Below are positions 51,591 through 61,938 of a stretch of DNA of 64,000 nt, in pieces. Position numbers and translations under genes: made by a program. The stretch spans positions 1 through 64,000 of the forward strand of contig BCIG01000036.1 in NCBI GenBank assembly GCA_001599915.1. The letters are read 5' to 3'. The DNA comes from Symbiotaphrina buchneri. Taxonomy: Eukaryota; Ascomycota; Symbiotaphrinales; Symbiotaphrinaceae. Positions within the stretch are counted from its first letter, which is position 1. Each line of letters opens with the position of its first letter. The notes beneath the pieces were generated by a model that made no database searches, was not told the origin of the DNA, and saw only the letters and a list, made by a program, of their open reading frames with translations.

Positions 51591-52190
51591 TCATAACTCA
51601 ACCCCCTTGACCAAATCAAAGGTTGGAACCCTCGTACGGTCTCCTCTCCACTCACTTTTGAAACGGCCTTCTTCTCTTTTCGCCTTAGCAAACGCCAACG
51701 TTTCGCTTCTCACATGCTCCCACCGCAACTTAATCTCAAAAATTTCATCTTCCATCAACTGCTGCAGAGCAGCCTGCACCCATCTGACGCAGTTGAAACT
51801 TTCATCTTGCCACAGGGAAGTTTTCCGGACCGAACCATCTACTCGACCAGGGCTGTATAGCTTCGGAAGAAGGATGCGGACTAAAAGCCGCATATCTCCC
51901 TCTGCCGGTATTGGTACCGCTTCGAATGTCCACACGGATTTGACGGCGCCATCTGCTTCGCGCTGGAGGATGTCCTTGCAGTGGTATTTCGTCACGCTTC
52001 GAACATTCACCTTCATTGTAACCGGGCCAGGGTCAAAGTGTAGAGCCCAATGATATGTGTCCTCCAACTCTGGATCGTTGTGATGCGGTCGAGCATACAG
52101 AGCGATGTAAAGCTTCGCCGGCTCTCCTTTACGACAGAAGCGTGTCTTCAGGAGACGTCTTAGGTTAGGACGACCAGGGGGTTGGCTCAT
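51591..52190 (-). CDS. Fungal unknown-family protein (DUF6914-like?), 199 aa
   Basis: Minus strand from ATG 52190 (MSQPPGRPNLRRLL); upstream in-frame codons to 52385 run into the divergent kinase gene and a repeat, so are excluded. The core reads AKLYIALYARP, TYHWALHFDPGP, KYHCKDILQ, WTFEAVPIP, MRLLVRILLPKLY, FNCVRWVQAALQQLMED and a basic C-terminus ending PTFDLVKGVEL. It is paralogous to the gene at 53315. I believe the family is listed as a fungal domain of unknown function (DUF6914), but cannot confirm. A cysteine in FNCVRW and histidine in YHWAL recur in both copies and could be active-site residues. No signal peptide. Confidence 0.8.
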   Translation of the reverse strand: MSQPPGRPNLRRLLKTRFCRKGEPAKLYIALYARPHHNDPELEDTYHWALHFDPGPVTMKVNVRSVTKYHCKDILQREADGAVKSVWTFEAVPIPAEGDMRLLVRILLPKLYSPGRVDGSVRKTSLWQDESFNCVRWVQAALQQLMEDEIFEIKLRWEHVRSETLAFAKAKREEGRFKSEWRGDRTRVPTFDLVKGVEL

Positions 52191-52395
52191 ATCCGTTCTG
52201 CTGCTCGATAATGTCTGTGGAGTCGCCAAAGTCCTGGCAAGGTGTCTGGCGACTGGGTCTGGCGACTGGGTCTGGTAAGGCGGACCCGCTGCCGACGCCG
52301 TAACCGAGCACGTGCTGAACTCCCCTGCCACCCGCCTGTTCCCTGAACCCTTGATCCTCTCATTCCAGCTCAACTTAACCATCACATCCGGCTGG
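52191..52395. promoter_or_regulatory. Divergent promoter with 13-bp tandem repeats
   Basis: 205 bases between the minus-strand unknown-family start and the plus-strand kinase start. A 13-base unit TCTGGCGACTGGG is repeated 2.4 times at 52245-52275. Confidence 0.5.
52245..52275. repeat. 13-bp tandem repeat, 2.4 copies
   Basis: TCTGGCGACTGGG at 52245 and 52258, followed by a partial TCTGG. Lies between two divergent start codons. Confidence 0.8.
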
Positions 52396-53220
52396 ATGGA
52401 TCAAGTCATCCGTGAAGCAGATCATGATGGCGCCATCAATTCTACGAAGTTCCGACGGACTTTGGTGTGGATTTCTACTGCCTTGTCCAAATATTTCAAA
52501 CACCAGCATGGCCGAGTCATCTTCCTCCCTTTCAACACCTGCGTCAAATACGGTCGATCAATCCATCTGACAGAAGCTGCGACGATGCAGTTCCTGGCTA
52601 GAGAAACAAACCTGCCAGTCCCAAAGGTCTTCTGTGCGTTTACTCGGAAAGGCAAGACATATATCGCTATGGAGAGGCTGAGTGGACAGCGTCTGCGTCA
52701 GAGATGGTACTATTTGTCGACCTCCCAAAGGCAACAGACTCTCGCGCAACTTAGACAGCTCTTTGCTGAAATGCGGTCAATGGCCCCGGGTAGGCCATAT
52801 GTGGTCGGTTCGTGGGACTATGGTCCACTGAATGACGACCGCCTCTCGGACAAAGAGTTCGGGCCCTTCAAAGACTCCCACGAGTTCCACCGTTTCATTC
52901 GGAAGGGCTTAGAAAAGACTGGCAACGATGACCCATCAGTGGAGCGCCTCGTTGACTGGCATGGAAAATTACGTGAAACTCGCTTCACACATGGTGACTT
53001 TAGTACGCTCAACATTTTGGTTGACAATGAAGGCAATGTTACTGGAATATTGGATTGGGAAAGCGCGGGTTGGTATCCCGATTATTGGGAATACGTCTCG
53101 GCGTGGCATGTCAATCCTTACGACGAGGACTGGAAACCTTTAATTGACGAGTTCTTGGATAAGTATCCGGAAGAATTAGAGACGGAAAAAATTCGACGGA
53201 GACTATTTCCATTCATGTGA
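52396..53220 (+). CDS. APH-family phosphotransferase / kinase-like protein
   Basis: Single exon; 274 aa from ATG 52396 (MDQVIREADHDG), or 28 more from 52312. Motifs of the aminoglycoside-phosphotransferase-like fold: VKYGRSIHLTEAATMQFLAR with the Lys and Glu of the N-lobe, AMERLSGQRLRQRW at the hinge, FTHGDFSTLNILVD (catalytic HGD with N), and ILDWESAGWYPDYWEY with the metal-binding Asp. Such proteins are very common in ascomycetes, and natural substrates are mostly unknown. No signal peptide. It sits between two minus-strand paralogues of one unknown family. Confidence 0.9.
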   Translation: MDQVIREADHDGAINSTKFRRTLVWISTALSKYFKHQHGRVIFLPFNTCVKYGRSIHLTEAATMQFLARETNLPVPKVFCAFTRKGKTYIAMERLSGQRLRQRWYYLSTSQRQQTLAQLRQLFAEMRSMAPGRPYVVGSWDYGPLNDDRLSDKEFGPFKDSHEFHRFIRKGLEKTGNDDPSVERLVDWHGKLRETRFTHGDFSTLNILVDNEGNVTGILDWESAGWYPDYWEYVSAWHVNPYDEDWKPLIDEFLDKYPEELETEKIRRRLFPFM

Positions 53221-53314
53221 TGGACCAACAACGGCCCGGCGCTTGAAACTTTCCCTCGGGCGCGGAACTTATTACTCAATGGACTGGACGCCTCTCTCCT
53301 TGTGTCCAATAGCA

Positions 53315-53881
53315 TTACTGGATGACCTCCTTCCCTTCCAGCATATCGAATGTAGGAGTATAGGAGGGGTCATACTTTCCAGGAGGCGCTTGACCATCAA
53401 ATCGATGCTCTCTTTTCTTCCTCTGAACATAACTCTCAGCCGTACTCTGAAGCTTCTCCCAGTCTCCAGCTACATTCGTACCCAAGCAACCACCATCCAG
53501 CAATGCTTTCAAAGCATCTTTCACCCAGAATACGCAATTCCAATTCGAATCATCCTGCTTAATGGGGACCTCGCGGAGGATAGCCATCATCATGTCCCAG
53601 TCCTTGATTTTCGCAATGATGATTCGGGCGAGGATCTGCATAGTCGCACGAGTGCTGACATCTCGAAATTCGAGCTCCCATTTGAAGTGCGACGACCCTG
53701 GTCCTGGAACAAGCACCTGTTTTGCATGGATACGGACCCCTTGACTGTCATCTCTCTCTGTTTTCGGACCCGCTATCAATGCATAGTGGTACTGGTACGG
53801 ATCCTCAGGTGGAACGCCTCTTGCATACAGGGCTAGATATAGTCTGGGTTTATCACCTGATGGTTTGAACTTCAGGGCCAT
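53315..53881 (-). CDS. Fungal unknown-family protein (DUF6914-like?), 188 aa, paralogue of 51591-52190
   Basis: Single minus-strand exon from ATG 53881 (MALKFKPSGDKPRLY). It keeps the order of its paralogue: PRLYLALYARG, YHYALIAGPK, IHAKQVLVPG, FKWELEFRDV, MQILARIIIAKI, WNCVFWVKDALKALL and PTFDMLEGKEV at the end. The N-terminus is shorter and has no extension. Sequence between the two copies has diverged well beyond recent duplication. Conserved LY-x-ALYAR, H-x-AL and N-C-x-x-W-V are the signature. Function unknown. Confidence 0.82.
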   Translation of the reverse strand: MALKFKPSGDKPRLYLALYARGVPPEDPYQYHYALIAGPKTERDDSQGVRIHAKQVLVPGPGSSHFKWELEFRDVSTRATMQILARIIIAKIKDWDMMMAILREVPIKQDDSNWNCVFWVKDALKALLDGGCLGTNVAGDWEKLQSTAESYVQRKKREHRFDGQAPPGKYDPSYTPTFDMLEGKEVIQ

Positions 53882-54917
53882 CTGAAAGTATGCCCAGAGA
53901 CTGTTCGTGAAAGTAGTAATAGCTGGTTGTGTGCTGGAACCGAGGCACCGGAAACTCTTGTTTGATCACTCTACGGAAGCATTCGTCGCTCATAGTCCAG
54001 AGTAACTATTTGTTTGATGTCGAGGTGGAGTGACCCCGCTTCCCTGATAAGTCTCTCCGACATTATTGGTGTCCTCTAGATGCGGCCGGCACAGCTCACA
54101 TCCTGGACGTCCGCTTCCATTGGCTCTGTTATTGAAACGAATTGCAGGGTCAGACTTGGCGCTCGAGCCAGACCCCTGCTCTCTGTCTTTGTTTCCACCA
54201 GGCAACCTCTGTGAACTCATGAGTCTAGAACCACTTGTTAGTGTTAAATAAGTCGTAAACGGAAGGATGGCCTTAAATATCCATATTGACCATCGTACTA
54301 CTCCCTCATTCAGTTCAGTGAGCCTCTTTACAGTCTTTCCTCGTGCTTCTTGCACCGTATTGGCAGTTCGAAAGGCTCTCCGGCGCCACCTAATCAGCAT
54401 GGCTCATTTCCATTCTCTCGTATTTCTACGGTGCTCTAGGGACATCAAGCAGCTGCCCTGATAGAACATTGAACTTCGCAACACCGCTGCTAGGTTCTCG
54501 GTTTGTGTCACTTGTGGATGCTCTTTGTCTGTAAATGACTTTCGTACGATATCTATATCCACCCAACATTCCAATCTTCAGTGGACAATTTTCTCCATCG
54601 GCATCACTGGGGTGGACGAAGAGCAGGCCCTCCTCAACTTGAGGTGAGTGAGTAGCAAGGGGTTGTAAGGGTATACTGGCGGCTATGGTTTGACAGGGTC
54701 TGGACAATAGATGGGTTAAGCGCGGGCACCGACATCCGTTGCTCTCCCGTTAATGAAGGGTCGTGAAGAATGAATAAACCGCGATTATCTCTGAATATTC
54801 AAGAAACGAAAATGCTCTCATATTGTACAACGCCGCCCAAGTGCTTCTCCACCGATTCTGGTTTCAATTCTCTGATCAGCTTCAAAGTCCTTCACAAACA
54901 ATAACGCGATCAGGAAT
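53882..54917. other. Intergenic, with an unassigned fragment
   Basis: About 1.04 kb on the promoter side of the unknown-family gene and 3' side of the QPRTase. A minus-strand frame at 54426-54707 without an ATG reads EEGLLFVHPSDADGENCPL KIG, faintly like a T5orf172/GIY-YIG-type repeat; it may be an exon remnant. A second minus-strand frame at 53990-54400 has no recognised domain. I support no gene here. Confidence 0.45.
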
Positions 54918-55862
54918 TTAGTGATCTATCTTCAGTGAGAAATCTATATGAGGACATCCTTGATGGATCGACGATGTGGATATTACATCGATATCTACAT
55001 GCGGGTTAGCATTGTGTCTTCCAGGAGCTTCAGCGGACTCACCATTATTCACATATGACTCAACATTCGACGGTGTCAAGCCACCACTGCATTCCAACAT
55101 GAATGACTTTCCTTTACCAGCCCATCGCTCCCTCAAACTTCTTGCGGCGACTTTCAAACCCGGGCCGTCATAGTTATCCAGCATAATGACATCTGCGCCC
55201 GCTTCAATCGCCTCATCCGCACCCGCCTCCGAGTCGACCTCGACCTCAATCTTGAGCGTATACCCGCCTACTGCTCTCGCCGCCTTGACAGCATCGGTGA
55301 TGCTGCCCCTGGACCAGATATGGTTATCTTTCAGCATAATCATACTGCTTAGATCCATCCGGTGCTGGTCTACGCCGCCCACAAACATGCCATACTTCTC
55401 CACAAGTCTGAATCCCGGAGTCGTCTTGCGCGTGCCCGCTAGGATTCCCGTGTATCCTGCTTTCTGCACCAGCAGCTTCATCTCGCGGCTTTTGGTCGCA
55501 ATCCCCGAGCAGCGCGCGAGCATGTTGAGGCCCACGCGCTCACCAAGAAGTAGCATGCGCGTGGGACCGGTTACTGTCGCGGCAGCTACTTTCCCACCCT
55601 TGCTAGCAGCGGGGTCGACGTACTCGCCCTCTTGTACATGCCATTGCACGGTACAGCCACATTGCCTGAACACCTCATCAAAGAAGGGAACGCCTGCTAC
55701 GACTCCGGCAGACTTTTGGAAGAGTGTGGCACTGCGTGGAGAGTCTCCGACCACGAAGCCACCGTAGTCGAATGACGGCGTATCTTCCGCGAACCAGGCT
55801 TGCACGGTAGATGAGAGCCCAACAGGAATGAGATTCTTGGTATTGCCGTAGTCGAGCGCCAT
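54918..55862 (-). CDS. BNA6: Nicotinate-nucleotide pyrophosphorylase (quinolinate phosphoribosyltransferase)
   Basis: Exons 55862-55043 and 54994-54918 give 298 aa, the usual QPRTase length. The 51-base gap is an intron (GTGAGT..TAG, GCTAAC branch) that happens to stay open in frame. Motifs: AGVVAGVPFFDEVF, LNMLARCSGIAT, AGTRKTTPGFRLVEKYG with phosphoribosyl-binding residues, GGVDQHRMDLSSMIMLKDNH, KIEVEVDSEAGADEAIEAGA, ADVIMLDNYDGP, and LECSGGLTPSNVESY. It converts quinolinate and PRPP to nicotinate mononucleotide plus CO2, the entry from kynurenine metabolism to NAD. Start at 55862 (MALDYGNT) is preferred; 55928 would add 22 residues of no clear type. Cytosolic. A housekeeping gene, so the break between accessory and core sequence lies near 54.9 kb. 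Confidence 0.95.
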   Translation of the reverse strand: MALDYGNTKNLIPVGLSSTVQAWFAEDTPSFDYGGFVVGDSPRSATLFQKSAGVVAGVPFFDEVFRQCGCTVQWHVQEGEYVDPAASKGGKVAAATVTGPTRMLLLGERVGLNMLARCSGIATKSREMKLLVQKAGYTGILAGTRKTTPGFRLVEKYGMFVGGVDQHRMDLSSMIMLKDNHIWSRGSITDAVKAARAVGGYTLKIEVEVDSEAGADEAIEAGADVIMLDNYDGPGLKVAARSLRERWAGKGKSFMLECSGGLTPSNVESYVNNGESAEAPGRHNANPHVDIDVISTSSIHQGCPHIDFSLKIDH

Positions 55863-56314
55863 TGTGCGGGATTGTGTATTAGCGATAGTGAATATGGAAT
55901 TGGTCCCGAATGTCTCGCAGCTTTCCAAATTCCTCGTCTAGAAATCGGGGAGCTTCGAGCTATATACCGATTAGAAGAAGGCTAACAATCTGGACCCCTA
56001 CCGAACCCAGACACTCAGCCTCGTCAGGTCGGAACAAAACGCTGGAATGAAGCGTCGCTAATTTGCCATTATTCGGACGATTCCGGCATCCCACTTTTGG
56101 ATGCATGGTCTTGACGCGGCCAAAGTCGGCCGCCTGTGTAGCCGTCCTGGAACAGTGTGGACCCGCGAGTTTCATTCTAGAAACGAGCAGGCTGACACAT
56201 GTGAAGCATCCACAGCTTTCCAGTTAGATAGTTAAAACAGTTTTTGTTTTGATTAAAACAGCAGGTTTCTCAACAACGAGTCTATTGTTGATCTCTGAGC
56301 GCTCTTCATAAGCT
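55863..56314. other. Intergenic
   Basis: 452 bases; QPRTase promoter and LOG-gene 3' end, both minus strand. No gene seen. Confidence 0.5.
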
Positions 56315-57182
56315 CTATTTCGAATCCCAATTAAGATCATGCCGACTTGATGCAACCTTATAAGCTTTGATAGCCTCTATCACCTCATCCGCCGTGGTCG
56401 CTTCCACCACAATATTTGCATTCCCTTCATCCACGAAGCCCGCCTTTACAGCTCTCTCAACCCACCTAAAGATATCGTCATAGAAACCAGCAACATTGAA
56501 AAGCACAATGGGCTTGTCATGTATCCCCAGGAAATTCCACGTAATGATCTCCATGACCTCTTCCATGGTGCCGAAGCCGCCCTATATCAACCGTCAGTCA
56601 GTCAATATTTCTTGCACTAGTAGACCAGACAGCGTACAGGTAAAGCAACAAAAGCACCAGCTTCTTCAGCCATCATCGTCTTCCGGGCATGCATATCCTT
56701 AACCACAGTGATGGATCCATAGCAGCGCTCCCGCGCCTTTTCATCTCTCGTCTCCGGATTCCGCTTTCTCTCAACACCCACCAGCGCTTCCGGGATAATC
56801 CCATGCACCGCCTCTGGGCCCGACAATTCCACCAGCACGCGGGAGACCTCGCCCATCAGGCCGACCGTGCCACCACCCTGCCATCCCGCCAACCAATAAG
56901 CCATCCCAGCGAAAACCAATAAGGGGCATCTCACATAGACTAGCGTCCACCCTTGCCGATGTAGCGCCTCAGCGAGGGCTCTAGCCGCGCTCGTGAACTC
57001 GGGATCTGTGCCGGCTTTCGCGCCGCAACTGGAGTCGCAGCCACCCACGGTCAGTGGCACGCCCACAGTTGAGAGGCCGATCCTGTGGTGAGAGCTTACA
57101 ATACCGCGACGGCTAATGCTCCGGCTGCGCCGTCGGACTTCGGATCGCCCCGGTTGTTTATCGAGTTTTGGGCGGAGGCCAT
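56315..57182 (-). CDS. LOG-family phosphoribohydrolase (lysine decarboxylase-like fold)
   Basis: Four exons, 57182-57100, 57028-56935, 56877-56638 and 56581-56315, give 227 aa. Splicing is decisive: exon 1 read from ATG 57182 ends AGALAVAVF and joins CGAKAGTDPEFTSAARALAE, the LOG N-terminus. The second intron is open in frame but interrupts LVY/GGGTVGLMG. The third precedes GGFGTMEEVMEIITW, the PGGxGTxxE signature with catalytic Arg/Glu. LOG proteins cleave cytokinin riboside monophosphates to free base; in fungi some serve cytokinin synthesis and others are general nucleotide hydrolases. No signal peptide. Whether this fungus makes cytokinin cannot be told from the window; no adjacent isopentenyl transferase or P450 is present. 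Confidence 0.92.
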
Positions 57183-57872
57183 GGAGGTGTGGTAAGGAGA
57201 GAGGGGCGACGTTGGCAGCGGCTCGGCGATAAGCGGGAGCTGGCATGTGATGGTGGTCCGCAAGGTATCCAAGGGAGGCTACAAAGCTCCTTATCTACAA
57301 CTCTAACCTCGACCATTCCGGCCAGACAGCGGCATACAGACAGCTGCTATGGCTTAGCGCAATAGCTATCAGATAGCCATCTGCGTTCGCCGTCGGACTT
57401 GCGATACCATCTCTGATTCCCCGTCGGGCTGGCGGGGAAGAAAGCGGAGTTCAGCGGATCCTTCACGCTTTTGTCGGAGATCAGGTACCTGTCAGGTCAA
57501 GGGTGGGAGCCACCACAGGGGACGGTAAGGCGGCCGCGGGAGCCTCAAGCCTATGTCGATCCTCTAGAGGAGGTTAGCTGGAACTCTTTTTGGAGGCTTA
57601 TCCTTTGGGGGAGAAAGCTTGAAAAGGGAGAAGAGGATCTGGCGAATCAACTCGCGGCCAAAGATATCCCCCATTTATGACTGGGGTCAACTTATCTCAT
57701 ATCGATAACCTCCATTGCGAGGGGATCGTTATCTCCAAGTGCTGAAGTAGTACTTCAATCTCAAACATCGCTCGGATATCTCGCGACCATCTGAGACTCT
57801 TCAACTACTTAGAGCACGCCGATAGAATCCCTAGCATTGCATATCCCAGCAGGATTTTGGCGGGATTACACG
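57183..57872. other. Divergent intergenic region, LOG and Dal5-type MFS genes
   Basis: 690 bases between opposed starts. A GATA-site cluster lies 140-180 bases before the MFS start. No gene supported; an open frame at 57471-57680 has no domain. Confidence 0.5.
57691..57734. promoter_or_regulatory. Cluster of GATA (AreA-type) sites
   Basis: CTTATCT at 57691, CGATAA at 57703 and GTTATCT at 57728 each match HGATAR on one strand, within 44 bases and about 140 bases upstream of a Dal5-type permease. Nitrogen-regulated permeases in ascomycetes are commonly driven by such sites. Inference from motif and context. Confidence 0.4.
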
Positions 57873-59830
57873 ATGTCGGCCACCATGAACCACCGCTCCG
57901 GCAGAGAGGAGAAAGACGGGGCTTCCGTCTACTCGGCCGATCTGCCCTCCGAGAGACATGTTCAGCTAATGGAGGTTCCCGACCCGGTGGTCGAGAAGAG
58001 GCTTGTCCGGAAGTTTGACTACATCATTATGCCCCTAATCAGCGTTATCTACTTCACCAACTCGGTATGTGTCTATTTGAACATATGTAAGATATTAGCC
58101 GGGATTATGCTGATTACAATACAGCTCGACCGTGCGACCCTGGGCAACGCTAAGACCGACAACTTTGAAACAAACATCGGGCTAAAGGGTTCGTCCTCTG
58201 CTGAATTCTGAGATTATGTTTACACTGACCATCGCATAGCTAACCAATATTCCCTGATCTTGGTGCTGTTCTATATCCCTTATGGAACACTCAACATCCC
58301 AGCAACTGTGCTAGCCAAACGCTTCAGTCCCGCTGTGGTGATACCGATTCTCATGCTCTTGTGGGGAATCGTAGCAGCAGCGACCGCGGCAGTGCATAAC
58401 TACGCCGGCATTCTCGTTGCGCGTCTCTGTCTGGGGATTGTTGAGGCTGGATTTGTGAGCCAATCTCTCCGGGTCTTCGTGTTTAGGAGCACTCTAACTT
58501 CCGGGAAAGTTTCCCTCGGCCATTTACTACCTCACGACCTTCTATACGCGGCATGAGCTGGCCAAGAGAGTTTCCATCTTCTACTCTCTTGGGTTCGTGG
58601 CGAATGCGTTTTCTGGCTTGATCGCTTACAGGTAGATCCCCTAGCAAAAGTCTCGAAGACATCTCTGACAGGCGTGAACAGTGTTTTCCAATGGCATCGA
58701 GCGCTCTACGTACGTTGCTCCCATTCCTGCCATTCTAGTTCAACACGCTGACAACTCCTACCAGGACTGGCAATATCTCTTCATCATCGAAGGCTCCTTG
58801 ACCGTCGCACTGGCCGTGCGCTGTTTCATCCTCCTTCCTCGGAGCGTGGCTTCCTCACGCTACTTCACCGACGCCGAGAAAGCCTGCTCCGAGATCCGCC
58901 TCCGACGAGAGACCGAGATCGAAACCGAGAAGTTCTCCTGGGTGAAGACGTTGAAGCCGCTCCTAGACCCGCACGTCTGGGCTTATGGGCTGATGGCGCT
59001 TGGCTACGGGACTGCAGCGGCGTCTATCTCGAACTTTCTTCCTGTAGGTCCCTCCCCATCTTTGCTTGTCGGTCTCTTGGACTAATGGTAGTATGCAGAC
59101 GATCATCAAACGCATCACAGTCGATACAGTGAAGGCCAACCTCTACACGATCGCTCCCAACCTGAGTGGAGCGGTCTTCATCATCGCCGTCTGCATGCTG
59201 TCTGATTATACGCAGAAGCGAGCAGCGTGCGCCATCGGGGCCGTAGTTATCTCTCTGATCGGCTTCGTCTGCTTGGCGACGGTGAACATTAGGACCAGGA
59301 CCGGGGTCGGTTACTTCTTGTGGGTCTCATGTCTTACCTATCCCCAAGCAGTTGCTAATACTTCGATCAGTACCTTCCTCATCACCTTTGGTGGATTCAC
59401 CCCTGCAGGTAAGACCCGAGCATCTGAAGCACATCGTCAACACCCGCTAACCCTCAAAAGTTCTCGTTCCCGCCTGGGCCTCGAGCAACATCGTCTCCAA
59501 CTCCGGACGCGCCACGACCCTCGGTCTGATATCCGGCCTGCAGAACATCGCGGGCATCATCTCTTCAGAAGCCTTCAGATCCCAAGACGCTCCCGTAAGT
59601 GACTGCCACTTCCCCTCAACAATTCCCAATTGCGCAGGGAATCTAACGGGCTGGGTCCACAGGTCTATGCTCCGGCTCTCATCGTCTCGGCATGCTTCCA
59701 AGCGCTTACGGTCCTGACGGCAGCGACGGCGTGGTTTTATTACCGCCGCCAGAACAGGCTTTTGGATAGCGGAAAGCTGACGTTTGTCAAGGGGATGGAG
59801 CAGAACCCATCGTTTAGATTCGTGCTTTAA
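57873..59830 (+). CDS. MFS transporter, Dal5/allantoate-permease type
   Basis: Ten exons: 57873-58064, 58125-58188, 58240-58454, 58510-58631, 58682-58709, 58765-59043, 59099-59319, 59371-59408, 59461-59594 and 59663-59830; 486 aa, every phase consistent. Signatures: RKFDYIIMPLISVIYFTNS LDRATLGNAKTD at TM1, YIPYGTLNIPATVLAKRFSP, LCLGIVEAGF joined to FPSAIYYLTTFYTRHELAKR, the loop with DWQYLFIIEG, and IAPNLSGAVFIIAVCMLSDY plus NSGRATTLGLISGLQNIAGI in the second half. Two micro-exons (28 and 38 bases) and one in-frame intron (59320-59370) make automated models error-prone. Likely a plasma-membrane importer of a nitrogenous or vitamin-like anion. Intact, unlike the relative at 30.8-33.2 kb. Confidence 0.93.
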
Positions 59831-60110
59831 ATTCTGGCTCACAAGTTTAAGATTGGCGGTTTGATGGTACAAAGGCTGTCAGGAGGAATAAGCGTTTCTT
59901 TGTTTCCGACTATATAGAGTTTATTTGAAGCGTTATTCATTTGGACGCATATAGATGAACGCCGTGCTCGGGTTCGGATCTGACATGGTTCTTTTCAGAG
60001 AGTTGGTGCAGGGGGTGCTTTCACAATCTATCTGCACATTCTGAGGCCGTAGCATACACACAACCACCGTCCTTTTTCCATCAATCCACAAAGCCGTGAT
60101 TATACGAGAT

Positions 60111-61380
60111 TCATCCCACCTTCTCCCTTATCCACGCGTCCAAAACCCGCGCAATCTCCAGATTATTCAGCTCTAGCATCTGCATATGGCCATTTCCCCT
60201 AATCCCTACCTCCTCCAAGCGGACAAAATCCACAGCGACGCCCGCTTGCATCAAGAACGCCACGGTACAGTGGTCATATGGCGCATGATAGCTGGCCTCG
60301 CCCGTCTCGACCAGGACCGGTATGGCCGCCAGGTTCGGCAGCCGCCGCAATACACACCCCTCGCTCTCGTCCTGCAGCACGACAGCCGCTCTGCCCACCT
60401 CCGCCGGCGCCGTCGTCACCAGCCGCAGCTCCGCCGGATCCCGAATCGGCGGTGAGAACTGCATCGGCACGTCGCACACGCCCCATGCCCGTGCCGGCTG
60501 CTTGTTGTGCGGGTGTCGGCCTGTGCATGGGGGCCCGTTGGGCTCGATGGCGACGATGGCCTTGACGAGTGATGGACATATGTCGGCGACGAGCCAGCCG
60601 AACGGCGCGCCCTGAGAGTGCGTGAGAACGATGCACGGCTGGCCGATGCGGCGCAGCAGTGCGGCGCCGGCGGCTTGCTCGGCGGTCTGTTGCGCGGCGA
60701 GATCGCTCCGCGACGGCTGGATCGAGGCGTAGTATGCGTCGAAGGCCGCGTCGCCGCGGAGACCGGTCTACAAAGGGGGTGATTAGCGTTTGCTTTAGAT
60801 GTGGGATTTGCACGTAGATCATCCCGATGCTGTGAGTTCTAGATCTAGAAGTCACACTGTCAAAGGGAGGCACTTACGCCGGGCCATTGCGTATGCAGCG
60901 CGGCCTGAGGCCACTTCATCGCATGCTTCGGAGCCGTAAAGTAATCTTCGATATAGCCCGTCGGATAGGCGACATGCTCTTCTCCCGGGACGTAGGCCGA
61001 GCGCCCGCGCGAGACCGTGTCGACAATGTAGACGACGTATCCCTCTCCCAGGAAGTACCAGGCCCACCCCGGACGACCGTCTGGAGTATTGAGCCAGTTC
61101 TGCACATGTATATGATTCAACATCGATCTTTGTGGCCCACAGGGAAACACCGCTTGGGGCGGTGGCAGGGATAACCTACGGTCCCGCTTTGCCCGCCGCC
61201 GTGCACCAGAACGAGCGGGTACGGCCTCGTTGCACCGCCCACGGGCGTCAGCCGTTCGACGTACATCTGCCCCACGAGCCTGGCGCCTCCGAGGCCCGAG
61301 TCGTCGTTTACCCAGGTGCCGCCGACGTAGAAATGCTCGCGGTGGCTGGGCGTCTCCGCCTGAGTTGAGGGATGCGCCAT
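60111..61380 (-). CDS. Alpha/beta hydrolase (esterase-like)
   Basis: Three exons, 61380-61180, 61099-60878 and 60767-60111, give 359 aa. The oxyanion segment PLVLVHGGGQSGT joins NWLNTPDGRPGWAWYFL across intron 1. The nucleophile elbow is THSQGAPFGW (Ser of H-S-Q-G). A late GNGHMQMLE supplies the likely catalytic His, and an acidic residue lies between. MYVERLTPVG and YVVYIVDTVSRGRS fit a family of fungal secretory-lipase-like or esterase proteins. No clear signal peptide at MAHPSTQAE. Substrate unknown. It is convergent with the Dal5-type MFS gene. Confidence 0.9.
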
Positions 61381-61938
61381 GGCGATGATGATGCGGAGTG
61401 CGAAGAGAAACCGCTGGTCGAACGGAGTGGGGAGGATATCTTACGCGTCGGAACCCCCTGGGATGGCGCTTGATATGTCCCCGTACGGAGTATTTCGGCT
61501 GAAGAGTGAGATGTGGGGGCCGGTGCTCAGTCAGGATGGAGAACCGGTATCTCGAACCTTATTCCACTCAGGTAGCGCTTGACCCAAACGTACTCATATC
61601 GTCTGACAAGTAGTAGGTCCGTTATTGGCCCCCACACAAGCATCCCAGGGCAACGTCGAGATGCTTCGGCGCGCCCACACCGCGACTCCTCTCTAGGGGG
61701 GCTCGGTAGCAGCCTGGAACTCTGTCCATTAGTGGGAAGAAGACAATGGCGGATGGCGGATACAGGATTAATGGCCCCCAATTCCCCCCCAAGCCCTCAG
61801 GAACATGTTTTGTCTCGTACGCGTCCTCATTAATAAGGTATCAGTTCACTTGCATAAGGATTTCTATCCAATTGTTCGCATTTCCCGGGCTGGGTAGATT
61901 AGCCTTCTCCAGAACCACCGAATCACTTCTATAATCAG
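61381..61938. other. Intergenic
   Basis: 558 bases between the hydrolase start and the transcription-factor stop. No gene supported. Confidence 0.5.

Noticed and set aside
54426-54707. Minus-strand frame with a T5orf172-like VHP...KIG stretch
   Set aside because: No ATG, no second exon found in phase, and similarity is too short; could be a relic but not supported as a gene.
54995-55042. In-frame insertion near the QPRTase C-terminus
   Set aside because: GTGAGT..TAG with a GCTAAC branch site; removal restores the family sequence, so it is an intron.
56878-56934. In-frame 19-residue insertion in the LOG protein
   Set aside because: Bordered by GTGAGA and GGCAG exactly between LVY and GGGTVGLMG, so it is an intron that happens to be open.
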